64,000 nucleotides of DNA from Girardinichthys multiradiatus (taxonomy: Eukaryota; Chordata; Actinopteri; Cyprinodontiformes; Goodeidae). Numbering within the stretch: the stretch's first letter is position 1; every line of letters starts with the position of its first letter. The notes under the pieces were generated by a model, which was not told the origin of the DNA, did not search any database, and saw nothing but the letters and a program-made list of their open reading frames with translations. The position numbers were made by a program, and so were the translations under genes. Location: positions 37,063,175 through 37,127,174 of the forward strand of contig NC_061812.1 in assembly GCF_021462225.1 (NCBI RefSeq), in the 5' to 3' direction. Below, piece by piece: positions 1-12,229 of the stretch.

Positions 1-2150
1 TGATTATCTGTTAGAACAGAATTCCAACAGATATAAATCTAGATGTACAACGAACACAAGAATAAACTACAATGGAGGAAGCATGAAATAGGAAGCTGAA
101 CCTAAAGGAATGAACTGAAATAGCAACACAGAACATAAACAACAGGAAAATAGGTTTTTGTTTTCATTTGTGTCTCTGTTTTTACTAACACCATTCATCA
201 TTTTCATCATTTTTTTAGTTATGTGATTTTTAAGCTTCATTTCAATTTAATTGACACATCAGATTGTATGCATTAAATGTGAATATCTAAATCCTACACT
301 GGTCTAATTTGAAAACACAACTAATCTTTTTACTTATTACAGACCTTTGTAATTATCTTCAGACCGAGGCTTCAGACAGTAATGTGGGTTTTTCTTGGCA
401 AACAGGTAATAAAGTGATATTTCAGCAAACATAATATCAGTTATTACTAAATTGTATTAAACAGCTGCAAGTTAGGTTTACCTGAAATACATTATGATGT
501 AGGTTAAAATTTTTAAACATATATTTAAACCAACTAATAAAAAGCACTGGGGAATTTCTGGGTATAAATGATTTTTCAGGTCCCTCTTGTGACTCAGTAA
601 ACTACTAGAGTGTGCATAACTGTGTGCTGGTTCACAGGATCTGTAATAAACAAGTGCTGCACCTTTAATCCTATGAAATATGTCAGGTCCTTTGTAATAC
701 CAGCCAGTGATGCCTACCAGACAAATGAAACTGTCAACCTGGAAGCTATTTATAAGCTTGAAATGTTCCTGATGTTCACCAAAGGTGGCCAAAATTATTT
801 TTAGAAGCTTTATTGAAAGTTAGCAAGGGAATTTTAGACAACTGCAGCTATGAAGCTTTAGCTATAATTTTAGGGGAACCCTTTACAAATCTTAAATCAG
901 TGTTTAGAGTTAATATATGCAGCAGTGAGTCTCATTATGTTACTATGTTACTACAAAATGTTACTATGGAAAGTTTCCTAGGTGACTTGTTTTTGTCTAA
1001 AGGGGATTTTCTGGGAACCCATTGAGATTTCTGTTAAATTACTGCTTTAATTTAGTTGTCAGGCTAAAGATTTGAAGCAATGTGGTCAGCACTTTTATAA
1101 TGAAAATTGGAAACTTATAAAAAAAAGTGCAGGGGCTTCTCTATCCACATTCAACTCCAGCTTATGTTGTCAAGCTGTTAGAATAGCTCAGGCAAACACT
1201 CAGGCACTTATTACTTAGCCTCAAATAGTTACTGCCATGCCAGGACATGAATATTTTAGTCTGAAAAAATCTTTTGCAACTGTTTTACATTATTTCTGAA
1301 AATACAGTAATACATTTGGTTTTAATGCTCCTTTTGAGTGGTTCCTGTTTGAGATGATATTGAATGAATAGCCTGAGAATCAATGAGTATGAATCATTCT
1401 CTCCAACCACCAATCAGTAGGAGAAATATCAACACATCATCAAGAACAACAAAATGCTACTATTTTCATCAGGTTAAACTAATATCCCTTTTTTTATTTA
1501 ACAAAGGAAACTATACAAAGATCTCATGCTCTTCTTTCCTTTTTGGGGATATTTAGAAAACCTACTGCCTAGGGATGTTTGGCATAACCTGTGACAGAGT
1601 GCTAGTTGAAATACAAGCGACCGCTTCACTATCTCCTACGTTTGTTGAAAATGTCTGCTTTAATTCTCTGTTTAGAAAGGTTTCTCTCCTGCAGATTGCA
1701 AACTGCATCGCTGCATAATAATTATCCAAAAGAAAAAAAATTATGGGAAGTCCTTCGGAAGATCATTTGAATATTTTCAGATGTACTTATAAATTTATTA
1801 GAATATGTACATCTATTATGAGCAAGAACTGTTTCTCATAAGGGGAATAATGTTGTTTGGAATGTAAGCCGCTTAGTGTTTTTTCCATGTAGCTTGGGCT
1901 CAGAAACAAACGTAGGATGTTTTGTTTTTTTATTTCTGCAGATGTGCAGAAAAGAAAGTTTGTTTGAGCAGATATGTTTAGCTCAATATTATGTCAGACT
2001 TAAATGACAAGATTTAGTGGCTAACTCGTGTAACCCTGATATGACCTCTAACTGAGACTGCTAAACCCACTGGAGCTGGAATATGTTTCAGTCCGTCGAA
2101 TGTGAATAATTCACATAGAAGAATTTGTAATGATCAAGATCCTAATTTTG
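1..2150. other. Unassigned AT-rich sequence
   Basis: I recognise no gene, RNA or element. Open frames are at most about 100 codons, overlap on both strands and have no family signature. The first 150 bases are rich in A and short 'aacacagaacataaac' runs, like the interior of the LTR-like repeats seen elsewhere in the window, so a truncated copy may run in from the left. That is a weak impression only. Confidence 0.5.
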
Positions 2151-2153
2151 ATC

Positions 2154-2225
2154 AACTGTAGCTCTGTGGGAAAAGTTGTTGTCTTACGATCGGAAAGTTG
2201 TGGGTTTGATTCCAGTCTTTTGTAC
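2154..2225 (+). repeat. tRNA-derived SINE head (decayed)
   Basis: The sequence has the layout of a tRNA-type RNA polymerase III promoter. An A-box-like 'tagctctgtggg' lies near 2158, and a B-box-like 'ggtttgattcc' at 2203-2213 differs from the canonical GGTTCGANTCC by one C-to-T change, as expected from CpG decay. There is no clear cloverleaf and no 3' tail was found, so this is more likely an old SINE head than a functional tRNA gene. Confidence 0.45.
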
Positions 2226-2378
2226 CTTATTCCCTTTGTCATGTTTTAAATTTAAAGGTTTTTTCAGCTGTGTTGGTTTTTTCTCTAACAAATTTAAACT
2301 AACAACAAAAACCCTGCTGGACAAGGAAGTATAGATTTCCACTGCAAAATTTCACATAATACTTTCTACAATACTTAC

Positions 2379-2838
2379 TGTCATGATTTTAAGGTGTTTA
2401 AGTTATATTTTGGGTTTTTCTCTGATCATAATTTTGTTTTTCAGTGGGTGCTTTGGTTCATTCGTCAGGTTTGGTTCCTTGGTGATTCTTGTATTCTGTT
2501 CATGATGCATTTTGGTTTGTGTTCAGTAGGAGCTTCCTTTGGTTGGATTGTTTTCTTGCATCTCTGTTCAGATCATTCATTATTTTGTTACCGCTCCCTG
2601 CCATAGTAAGCTTGTATTCAGTTTCATTCTATCCACCTGTACCATGTACCACTTTGTTTTTGTTTACTCTTTGTCGGTTTATACTGTTTGTTATGCCAAG
2701 CCTGTCCACAACTGTTTTCATGCCAAACTTGCCCATGTTCATGCCTGCATCTGTTTCCACCTTTTTTTTACTAACCATGCTGCCTCTGCCCACCTGTCTG
2801 CATTTGGGTCCTGCTCCAAGAACCACACCTTCCTGACA
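2379..2838 (+). mobile_element. LTR-like dispersed repeat (possible solo LTR), copy R1a
   Basis: A 460-bp unit begins TGTCATGATT and ends CCTGACA, giving short TGTCA/TGACA inverted ends typical of many Ty3/Gypsy-type LTRs. Its right part, with 'ctgtctgcatttgggtcc', recurs in reverse at 35.24-35.66 kb and in weaker form at 7.84 and 11.48 kb. Several 60-115-codon frames cross it, but none has a recognisable domain and they reflect low stop density in T-rich DNA. It could equally be a non-autonomous DNA element; no clean target duplication is visible. Confidence 0.45.
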
Positions 2839-3798
2839 CTTGTAATCTGAAATATTGTATTTTCTTTAGCTGTAAGCAGAAAACCATTATAATTAATAGA
2901 AATGTGTATGTATTTGGGCCAATGATATGGCAAGAGGCACACAACTTGAGGTGATCAGCTGGCATTGATTAGTAAGGGTACAAAAATACACCCAGCTCAT
3001 GAGACAAGATGATAAATGACATCACATTCAAGAGCTGAGACAGAAATGTTTGGCATAACCACAAACTATTTTGTTTCATTATATCTTCACTAAGTGAAAA
3101 TGTTTCACAAATCACAATCTGTGTTTTAAAGAGTCTGTAATTAGTGTAGAATAATTAAATAATTCAGTCCAGGGTTTGGCTTGTCCTTATACTGTGATTC
3201 TTTTATGCTATCATAATTCTAAGGTGGTTCTAATTACAAAATTGTAATAACAGGTTTCATGAATCTCAAGTTGCTTTCAAATAAGTTCTGATCAGTGAAG
3301 AATTTACACAGTTTAGGTTTGAGTAGTCTGAATATTTTAGATTTTTAATTACAGATGAATAAATGCACTCCGGACCTAAAAACTTAGAAATAGCACTTTT
3401 AGTTCAGCTCTGATAAGAAGCTGTGGAGCAGATGCTAACTTAGCCAGTCACACTATTCTCACAGTGTTTACAAATCTTTTCATCTTTTTATACAGGTACA
3501 TCTTTTCTTTTTTTTTTACTGAGTACCCGAATTGCTGCCACACGTTTATTTTTTGTTGTTTTCTATGCTTTTGTCAGCCAACTCAACAATATCTTTATAC
3601 ACTTCATTCAGCTTAAACTACGGTAGTTCCTTTCTTACTTCAAAATAACATACATAAATACAGTATGTCTACCTTAAAGAACTAACATTAACATGTACTG
3701 CTCAAAATAATAACTTACACTTAGTTCACCAGACAAAAGCATTTGCTGATAGTAACTTTAGTGCACTTTGTGACACAGATCTTACTTTGAAAAGGAAA
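2839..3798. other. Unassigned sequence
   Basis: AT-rich spacer between the LTR-like repeat and Tc1 copy A. No gene or repeat family was recognised. Confidence 0.5.
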
Positions 3799-3800
3799 TA

Positions 3801-4000
3801 CAGGTCCTTCTCAAAAAATTAGCATATTGTGATAAAGTTCATTATTTTCCATAATGTCATGATGAAAATTTAACATTCATATATTTTAGATTCATTGCAC
3901 ACTAACTGAAATATTTCAGGTCTTTTATTGTCTTAATACAGATGATTTTGGCATACAGCTCATGAAAACCCAAAATTCCTATCTCACAAAATTAGCATAT
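3801..4000 (+). repeat. Left 200-bp terminal inverted repeat of Tc1 copy A (IR/DR)
   Basis: It matches the reverse complement of 5201-5400 along its full length with few mismatches. The outer core lies near 3817-3835 and the inner core at about 3985-4000. In Sleeping Beauty-like elements such paired sites are the transposase-binding direct repeats. Confidence 0.85.
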
Positions 4001-4128
4001 CATTAAAAGGGTCTCTAAACGAGCTATGAACCTAATCATCTGAATCAACGAGTTAACTCTAAACACCTGCAAAAGATTCCTGAGGCCTTTAAAACTCCCA
4101 GCCTGGTTCATCACTCAAAACCCCAATC

Positions 4129-5133
4129 ATGGGTAAGACTGCCGACCTGACTGCTGTCCAGAAGGCCACTATTGACACCCTCAAGCAAGAGGGTAAGACA
4201 CAGAAAGACATTTCTGAACGAATAGGCTGTTCCCAGAGTGCTGTATCAAGGCACCTCAGTGGGAAGTCTGTGGGAAGGAAAAAGTGTGGCAGAAAACGCT
4301 GCACAACGAGAAGAGGTGACCGGACCCTGAGGAAGATTGTGGAGAAGGGCCGATTCCAGACCTCGGGGGACCTGCGGAAGCAGTGGACTGAGTCTGGAGT
4401 AGAAACATCCAGAGCCACCGTGCACAGGCGTGTGCAGGAAATGGGCTACAGGTGCCGCATTCCCCGGGTCAAGCCACTTTTGAACCAGAAACAGCGGCAG
4501 AAGCGCCTTACCTGGGCTACAGAGAAGCAGCACTGGACTGTTGCTCAGTGGTCCAAAGTACTTTTTTCGGATGAAAGCAAATTCTGCATGTCATTCGGAA
4601 ATCAAGGTGCCAGAGTCTGGAGGAAGACTGGGGAGAAGGAAATGCCAAAATGCCAGAAGTCCAGTGTCAAGTACCCACAGTCAGTGATGGTCTGGGGTGC
4701 CGTGTCAGCTGCTGGTGTTGGTCCACTGTGTTTTATCAAGGGCAGGGTCAATGCAGCTAGCTATCAGGAGATTTTGGAGCACTTCATGCTTCCATCTGCT
4801 GAAAAGCTTTATGGAGATGAAGATTTCATTTTTCAGCACGACCTGGCACCTGCTCACAGTGCCAAAACCACTGGTAAATGGTTTACTGACCATGTTATCA
4901 CTGTGCTCAATTGGCCTGCCAACTCTCCTGACCTGAACCCCATAGAGAATCTGTGGGATATTGTGAAGAGAACGTTGAGAGACTCAAGACCCAACACTCT
5001 GGATGAGCTAAAGGCCGCTATCGAAGCATCCTGGGCCTCCATAAGACCTCAGCAGTGCCACAGGCTGATTTCCTCCATGCCACGCCGCATTGAAGCAGTC
5101 ATTTCTGCAAAAGGATTCCCGACCAAGTATTGA
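4129..5133 (+). CDS. Tc1-family DD34E transposase (copy A), intact
   Basis: This 334-residue protein cuts and pastes its own element through binding sites in the terminal repeats. Residues 1-110 hold two helix-turn-helix segments of the paired-like type, with a basic GRKKCGRKR stretch near residues 50-57 that resembles the linker/AT-hook and nuclear-localisation region. The catalytic triad is D148 (SDES), D238 (QHDLAPAHSA) and E273 (NPIENLWD), with exactly 34 residues between the second D and the E. Length is normal for Tc1 transposases. The start is the only ATG before the helix-turn-helix and is shared by copies B and C. Compared with the other copies it has private changes, for example S79 for L, V256 for G and S315 for A, so it may be past full activity although all catalytic residues remain. 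Expression presumably depends on flanking or element promoters; none was identified. Confidence 0.95.
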   Translation: MGKTADLTAVQKATIDTLKQEGKTQKDISERIGCSQSAVSRHLSGKSVGRKKCGRKRCTTRRGDRTLRKIVEKGRFQTSGDLRKQWTESGVETSRATVHRRVQEMGYRCRIPRVKPLLNQKQRQKRLTWATEKQHWTVAQWSKVLFSDESKFCMSFGNQGARVWRKTGEKEMPKCQKSSVKYPQSVMVWGAVSAAGVGPLCFIKGRVNAASYQEILEHFMLPSAEKLYGDEDFIFQHDLAPAHSAKTTGKWFTDHVITVLNWPANSPDLNPIENLWDIVKRTLRDSRPNTLDELKAAIEASWASIRPQQCHRLISSMPRRIEAVISAKGFPTKY

Positions 5134-5200
5134 GTGCATAACTGTACATGATTATTTGAAGGTTGACGTTTTTTGTATTAAAAACACTTTTCTTTTATAA

Positions 5201-5400
5201 ATATGCTAATTTTGTGAGATAGGAATTTTGGGTTTTCATGAGCTGTATGCCAAAATCATCCGTATTAAGACAATAAAAGACCTGAAATATTTCAGTTAGT
5301 GTGCAATGAATCTAAAATCTATGAATGTTAAATTTTCATCATGACATTATGGAAAATAATGAACTTTATCACAATATGCTAATTTTTTGAGAAGGACCTG
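5201..5400 (-). repeat. Right 200-bp terminal inverted repeat of Tc1 copy A
   Basis: Partner of 3801-4000. It also contains an AATAAA at about 5271-5276, which may serve as the transposase polyadenylation signal; that role is inferred. Confidence 0.8.
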
Positions 5401-5402
5401 TA

Positions 5403-7649
5403 TTGTGGAGCTTCAATACAACAAGATCTTGTTATGGTCCTATTAATTAGCACAATGGCAGACAAGCAACATTTGGCAGATTGCCACATTGATTCTGAAG
5501 CATTTGAGAGGCAAATGGCTTAGTTTTATATGTCTGAGCCAGAATTAGACAAAGATGATACCCAAATCTTGATAGAGACTGCTGTGGATGGCTTGGCTGA
5601 AGCAAGCTTCAACATGACAATGATCATGATCAGAATTTTAAATGCTTATTATTCCTGTTTGAATATTTTCATCTGATTGGTTTTCATCTTTAGTATATCC
5701 ACCTCTCATTAAATGAGTAAATATCCTTACTGCATGCAGTCTGGACCAATACTAAGTTAGCTTATCGGTAGACGTTTTCATCCCTTTTTCTGGCTGCTGA
5801 ACATTTTTTTTCTGGGCTCATTATAAGTCTGTGGGCCTTGTGATCATTTTCATCAGAAGTGGTGTCCGTTCTGCAGGAACTTCGAATATCAAACTTAAGA
5901 ATTCACTTTAATGGAGCTCATCAAACAGATCATTTGATTTTTATAGCAAATTTGCTTGAAATGATAGCTGAAGCCCCTTGATAGTAAAAGCTCTTCTATA
6001 TTCTTGAGATTGTTTTGAGAAATTCATGCAGCACTCCAACATACGGCACAAGTACTTTGCTGCAGCCATAAAGAATAGAAATAAATGCCTTTAAAGGAGA
6101 AATATTCAAATAAAATTAGTAATGTGCATACTCAGAGGAACTGTGATCAGTTGATGTCACCAGAGGAATGTGTATGATGGATGCTTGTGTTTGGAGGATT
6201 TTATCTTCAGCAAATTAGGATTTACAATGAAATAGCACATGAAATAAAAAAAACTGTCCATAACGTGCAGTTTGGCAGAGTTTAAACTATATCTAAAGTG
6301 AGTTTGATTGATTTTACAGAAAAGTCTGGCTTGTAGATTTAAGACTTATTTTCACTTGGTTCTGATGATTTGATGGTGTTTCTATTTTTCTGCCATGAAA
6401 ACCACACTGTGTATTGATCGATTCAGTGTGCAGCTGTGGCCTTTAACAAAAGTCTTCCTCCAATGCTGAAAACTGAGCTGACTCTGTTCAAACAAAGTCA
6501 GGACACCTCTCAGGGATATCGTTTTGAAGATTCGATAAAAAACAGTTTTTATTTTCCAAGTACTGGTCAAGTGGGGATCAACACACCAAATGTGCAGGGG
6601 TATTATCTCATGTCAAACTCTATCTTTAGTTCCAATTAAGTGTTTTGGGACTAATTAAGGGGCACTGAGATTGATTTCAGCAGGAGCTGTTTTCTTCCTT
6701 TGTAAATCTCTGCCACAGTTGTGGTAAACATTGGGCTGTACCATATAGTGTTGAGCATTTAGAGTAGAGTTGAGCTGCATGCTGTGGACTGAATGTCCTA
6801 TTTAAAGATTTCCTGAAGTTATTTCTGCTCCACTGGTCCCTATGGAGCTATAATAAGAAATTTATTTTCTTTTAACCCTGAAGATGTGCTGACCCAAGCA
6901 GCTCCCAAACCACTCTGGGAGTCTTTTGTCTTTAAAACAAGCTCTAACTACAACTTGGAACCCATTCAATAAAAACCTTAAAGAACAAAATTAAGCATAA
7001 TTTGGCAAAGTGAAACGTTTGTGCAAAGTTAAAAGTTTTATTGTCAAAGACTCGAGCAGAGTAAAAAAAAAAAAAGTTAGAGGAAACTGAAATCTTTATT
7101 TTCTCTGGAGATCTCAGTCTGCAGCATTAGATTTAAAAGGAAAAATTAAATATATTACTCATCTTGAGAGCAATTGTATTTCTGTATGTTCAGGATGTAT
7201 TTGCTGCATTGTAGACATGAGTAAAATCTTACTGGATATTAGACCAGGGTGTGGGATACAGTGTATGTATGAGCTACCCTAAATGAAAAAAGTATTTGCA
7301 TCTTCTGACCTTAAAAGTTTTCTCCAGAAGGCATTTGACCTGTTCATGTGGTAAGCCGCAAATTTCAGTCAAGCATGAAGTTGCCAGTATTGGGGAAGGA
7401 GCTGAGAGGGTACAGATCAAGCTCCTGATGAACCTGGGTGATGTAGAACTTGCTTTGTTGTGGACAGTGACACTGTTCCAACTTTCAATTTATGTTGCGT
7501 CTGAGCCTTGATTGTTCCAGAACATTTTAATGACAGGCCAGCACAAATCTTCTGGAACAGACCTGATGTTGATAAAAAATTTGTTGACTTTGTATTAATA
7601 CTGGGTCTCCGCCAGAAAACCAAGAGGCCAAGAGGAGTGGTTAAATATT
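5403..7649. other. Unassigned sequence
   Basis: AT-rich DNA. Frames of 60-71 codons at 6.4-6.6 and 7.3-7.5 kb have no recognisable domains and are close to random expectation. No repeat family was recognised. Confidence 0.5.
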
Positions 7650-7689
7650 AAGCCAGACAGGGCCATTTTGTGCCTTTTTACCGCCCTAG

Positions 7690-8878
7690 GCAGCACAGAA
7701 GCATCGATGCCCCCCGGTACCCGGGAATCGGTTTCGGTACCTATTTTCGGTGCCATGCTAAGGTCATCTTAAACACTAGGCTTATTTACCTGGAGCAGAC
7801 AAAGATGATGATGCGGCTGCCTCAGCCTGTCAAGGCTTGCGAAATGGAGGACCCCAGAATGCAGACTAGCAGGCAGCATGACGGTAAGTGAAAAAAAGAT
7901 TTAATGAATAAAAAACAAAAATCCATTCACGGAGGAGGCAGGAACAAAACACTAAACGGGCAGGCGAGACAGGCATGGCATGATCCGAAAAAACAAGACA
8001 TGAGCATGATCGAGAGAACTAGACATGAGCATGATTTGAAAATGTTTTCGCAAGGAATAAACAGAACAGGTGTGTATATATGGAGTGTGAACCAGGTGGA
8101 GCAAGGAGACAGATTAGCTTGGAGCATGTGAATCGAATAAAGATAATTAACAAACAGAACACAACGTGACAGGGGCAAAACAGAACTTCAAGGATACAAA
8201 CAAATAGAAATCTAACTAGAAAAACATGAAACCAAAGCATAACCAGAAGCCCAATCCAAGAACACAACTTAGCACAACATGAATACAAAAACTAAAGCAT
8301 GACCAGGAAAACAAACAGAAACATGATTCAAAAACTGAGGAGCATATATGAAAAAAACAGAAACCAAACAATCACAAATCATAACACAGCCATGTTGCTG
8401 GCCGCAGACGACAATTTGCTAATGGATGCTAACAGTACCGTATGCAGGGGTTGTCGCCATGGATCTCAGGCTTTTGAAAATTGTGCATTCTTCAGACTTG
8501 ACAAAAATCTTGTCTTAGCCAGGTGATTCCTCAGAAGTATTCCCGCTGCTGGCATTGCGCTTCGCATCACAAATATTGCAGCGAGCGTAATCTGCATCAC
8601 ATTTTGAAGTGGAGGCCTCCCCTCCAGGCTTTCTATTAGCCATGCTTGCTTTGTTTACTGTAGCAGCGGATTCTGACGTCATCACGCTATGGTGCGTGCA
8701 ATGCTGTGTTCATGTCCGCCATGGAAAATCACGCACTCTTCCACTGCCTCTGTGCAACAATGATGTGTTTAGGTACTAAAACATGGTAGCGTTTGATTTT
8801 ACATGAATAAGCAATCGTTAGTACCGACGGAATTTGATCTGTAGCTATAAAAGTACCGAATCAGTACTCATCCCTAGG
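7690..8878. mobile_element. Second hAT-like unit ('ggtaccg' type) nested in the 7.66-9.65 kb element
   Basis: The left part has clustered GGTACC/GGTGCC motifs (7715-7755). The right part ends in 'accgaatcagtactcatcc' (about 8858-8876), whose reverse complement begins like the GGGATGAGTAC end of a common fish hAT-type MITE. The interior from 7.84 to 8.39 kb belongs to another repeat. Left boundary is approximate and no target duplication was confirmed. Confidence 0.45.
7840..8395 (-). repeat. LTR-like dispersed repeat, copy R1b
   Basis: It contains 'ggaccccagaatgcagac' followed by A-rich sequence with many 'acaaaac/aacatgaa' runs, the reverse-oriented relative of the 2.38-2.84 kb unit. It is nested in the hAT-like sequence. 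Open frames here (75-89 codons) show no domain. Boundaries are approximate. Confidence 0.4.
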
Positions 8879-9658
8879 TAAGACCATGTCCATGTGTAAA
8901 CCCACTTCAACTGCAATGTAGTACCCCCCACCCCAGAATGATCCAATGTCCTTTTTAAATGCAGTTGAATGACACAACTACTAGCTTCAGGAACGTTCTT
9001 ATTACATCTTTAATGATATACACCAAGTTGAAGAGGATGCCTTTACGTCATTTCAAACTGTAAACGATACGCATTTCTGTCATGATCTAAAATCTGATGG
9101 AATGTTGAAACAAACCGGTGGCGGTGTTCGTAGGCTACTAGGCTATGTCCGACCGACTGTTTGTATCATTTCTAATAATGTAGCAAATATTGTGGGTAAT
9201 AAAGATAAAATAAACTAACCCACTCATGCAGTTTTTAATACAACAATTTCTTCACATCCTTACCTTGGTCCTTCTCACACTTCTCATCATCTTTTCATTT
9301 TTTGTTAAATTATTAAATTATGCCCCTGACGGCTTTTGCCTCTTCATGGTGGCAGTACTAGTAGTGACACTGAGAGAAGGCCGTGGGGGAGGGGCAGCAG
9401 GAGGGTGCAGCGGATTGGGAAATTTAAAAAATTTATATTGGCCTCTTGTTTATTAATTTAATGGTTTGGGATTGTGTGTAATGTTTGCAGCGGTTTTGCT
9501 GTGCTAGATACAACAAAATTCTCATCACAAATAAAAACAAAATCGTAATTGATGTTAAAAAAAAAACCAAACATAATTTCTTCCACTGTCCTTTCTGCAT
9601 TTGCCGCCCTAGGCAATTGCCAATGTTGCCTATGCGATAACACGGCCCTGCAGCCAGA

Positions 9659-11476
9659 ATTATTCTAGAGGCTTGCAGATGGCTTTAAAAGTATTTAGTT
9701 AATGTGCAACTTGCTAAGAGACATTTAACCAAACATTAGTTGGCAAATATTCGTCTAATTATTTGTCCCTGTGTGAACTAAAGAAAATCCACAATATTTG
9801 AAACTCTGGCACCCAATTTATTCCTCTGTGGAAAAAAAAAGTAAATAGTAAATAAATAATTAAAGCCAATATTAAACATGTCATTCGTGCCAGTGATAAG
9901 TGTATTTAAACGTTTCACTGGAACTATAAAAGTTTCAGTCTTAACTTATCAATAAAAGATCTCTTCTCTTCCTCCATCTTGTTAAACATCGATCAATGTC
10001 CTCAAACCACCATTACATCCCCAGTATTGAGAAACAAACAGGTGCAGCCATTGATCTTTGTAAATAAGTATCATTCACCTTTAGATCTACAGTGCAGTCA
10101 ATATGAGTGTATACATCGCAATGAAAAGGGCATGCCTTCACAGTAATGAGGAAAATCAAACCTTGCTGAGCCTGCAAGAGGGGCAAGATTCTTCCTGAAC
10201 TCATACCACCAGGTCAGCAGGATTCCCGTACGGCAAGGGATGACTGACAGCTATTTGGAGTTCTGCAACTGACCACGAGAAAGAACAGAAAGAACCTCTG
10301 ACTTTTTTTGCTAAAAGTGATGAATTGAAGAAATATAGCATACATATTCCATGAGTAACTAGCACAAGTAACATAAAGGAAAGCATCTGCTCTATCAAGG
10401 CTCACAAAGACTGCTGGCAGGCATTGTGTGAAGCTACCTTTTGAGTCATGGAATTGTTGTCTAAGTCAGAGGATGAATAGGTTGTCCATAAAAAAGGTGA
10501 CATTGCTGGTATTTTAGACAGGCGGATCATAGGTGCATCTCTCTGTTTCTTTAAGGAACTCTTTCAGAAAACTTGATGATGTCTAAGATTTAAAAGTTCT
10601 GTTTTGTTTTTGTTTTTTTACCAAAACCACTCTACCAAGGGGGAAATTACTATAAAAATAGAAATAGTCAGTAATAATTTAGGAAGCAGACAGGAAGGCA
10701 TGTAACTGATGAAGGAATGTGAAAAAAAGCAGCATGATTAGAATAAACTAAATCATATCAAGTCTCTAATTATTTTTTCATTACAAAAAAAATAAAGAGC
10801 AAATTTGCATGTTTTAGTCTCAGAAAACAAACAAATCAAAGATTCTCCTAAAACTTTCAGAAATCACATTAAGGTATTCTAGTGTTTTGTAAAGCAAACA
10901 AGTAATTTCAAAATAAACTTTTTCAAGACAAAGCATGTTCTTGAAGAGAAAACTTATGAACTTATGAAGTTCTTTTTACATTTAAGTGGCTGGAAAGATG
11001 ACTTCCTTGGAATACAATTTTGACAACTATGCTACTTTAGAGCTGTTAAAACCTCACAAGTAGAACCCAGTATAAACTTAAATAGAGACTTTTAGCATTT
11101 TCTATTTACTGCCACTATGTTTTACACAACTGACATATTATAAAGTATTGTTGTGAAACAGTTGTTGCACATCAGAGCACCATTGCTGGGTAAAACCAGA
11201 ACAGAAATTACATCTACATGAATATCATGTTAGTATTTTGAATTAAAAATGTTACAGCTGTGGTGAATTACCAGATTTATGGTGCTTCCAAATCCTAGTC
11301 AGGTACCAGTTTCTTAGGTCTCCAAGCAACTGTAAACGTTAATGGCTGCGCTGCTTTGTGGCTTGCTCTAGACTGATATTCCTACCAGGTGCAATGCACA
11401 CAGGATCTGGGCTGGAATCTGGCCATGAATGAAATGGAGATACTGCTGTAGAACCTCAATAGCTAAAGGAAGGTTC
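9659..11476. other. Unassigned sequence
   Basis: AT-rich DNA with short random-looking frames only. No gene, RNA or repeat family was recognised. Confidence 0.5.
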
Positions 11477-11950
11477 TGTCATGATGTGGATGAGGAAGGA
11501 CCCAAGTGCAGGGTGTGGTTGTGGAGGGTGCAGTAATGGAACAAACTGGTGGAAATAAACAGGCGATGAAGAAGGGAATCAAACAGTGAATGGAAAGAGG
11601 TCAAGGGCTTAAATACAGAGGTGGGCAAGAAAGATGATAAAGAAGCCAAATGAGCTAACCAGAGGAAATTAGTTACAGTTGAGGCAAAGAGAAAGAAAAG
11701 GAGAAGCTGAAAGGAGGAGACTATTTAACACAAACAGAACTGAAACACAAAGTAACCCAGGGGAGTATCTAACAGAAATCTAACAGGAATAACTAGATGC
11801 AAAAAAAGAGAAATCATTAGAATAAAATACAAAACATAAACTAATGAGGAAAACACCAAGCAGTAAAAAGCATAGGGAAATTAACTAAAGAACGCAAGAT
11901 CTTAAGAACAAAATAAGCTGCAAGTAAAAGGTCAAGATACACACAAAATA
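11477..11950 (-). repeat. LTR-like dispersed repeat, copy R1c
   Basis: It starts TGTCATGATG and soon contains 'aaggacccaagtgcaggg', the same motif order as the reversed R1 units at 7.84 and 35.24 kb, followed by a long A-rich purine stretch. No coding potential. The right boundary is unclear. Confidence 0.4.
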
Positions 11951-12063
11951 AAGTCAAAAATAAATTAGTTTGTCTTTGTATGAAATACATAAATGTAGAC
12001 ACTACTTCATCGTCATGTGCTGCAGAACATCATGAATTTATCTCTCCACCTTACAAATCAAAA

Positions 12064-12120
12064 TCACCCTGCAGGGCAGGTAATGTGATTGGTCTGCAGC
12101 TGAGTTACTGTGCAGGGTGA
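12064..12120. repeat. Inverted repeat, 10-bp perfect stem
   Basis: tcaccctgca (12064-12073) pairs with tgcagggtga (12111-12120) across a 37-nt loop. It lies close to a LINE 3' end and may be part of a small element; no function is proposed. Confidence 0.4.
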
Positions 12121-12229
12121 CCAATCAATAAATAATAAATTAATTAATAAATTGTGGCAAACCAATTAGTAGAAGACAATTTGGCACCAATTCAGGAAAA
12201 TAATATTTTGCAATAATTTAAATATTGTT

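Larger units (their letters stand above)
3801..5400 (+). mobile_element. Tc1/mariner transposon, copy A, complete 1600 bp
   Basis: The element is flanked by the TA target duplication (3799-3800 and 5401-5402). It has 200-bp terminal inverted repeats at 3801-4000 and 5201-5400. Each repeat carries a core 'aattagcatat' both near its outer end and at its inner end, the IR/DR arrangement in which transposase binds two direct repeats per end. It encodes one uninterrupted 334-residue transposase. Compared with copies B and C it lacks 10 bp just inside the right inverted repeat (near 5196-5200) but keeps a 42-bp linker segment that they have lost. It appears to be the most complete copy in the window. 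Confidence 0.95.
7658..9650. mobile_element. hAT-like non-autonomous element with nested repeats
   Basis: The left end reads CAGGGCC (7658) and the right end GGCCCTG (9650). Both sides contain the 'ccgccctaggca' block just inside the end (7681-7692 and 9604-9615, inverted), so the terminal repeats are extended but imperfect. Flanking 8-mers are aagccaga (7650-7657) and cagccaga (9651-9658), identical at 7 of 8 positions, as expected for the 8-bp duplication made by hAT transposases. No hAT transposase domain is visible; the interior is filled by other repeats. Confidence 0.75.

Noticed and set aside
4089..4533. Minus-strand frames opposite the Tc1 transposase, recurring in copies B and C
   Set aside because: They are antisense shadows of the conserved transposase gene; their recurrence reflects conservation of the sense frame.
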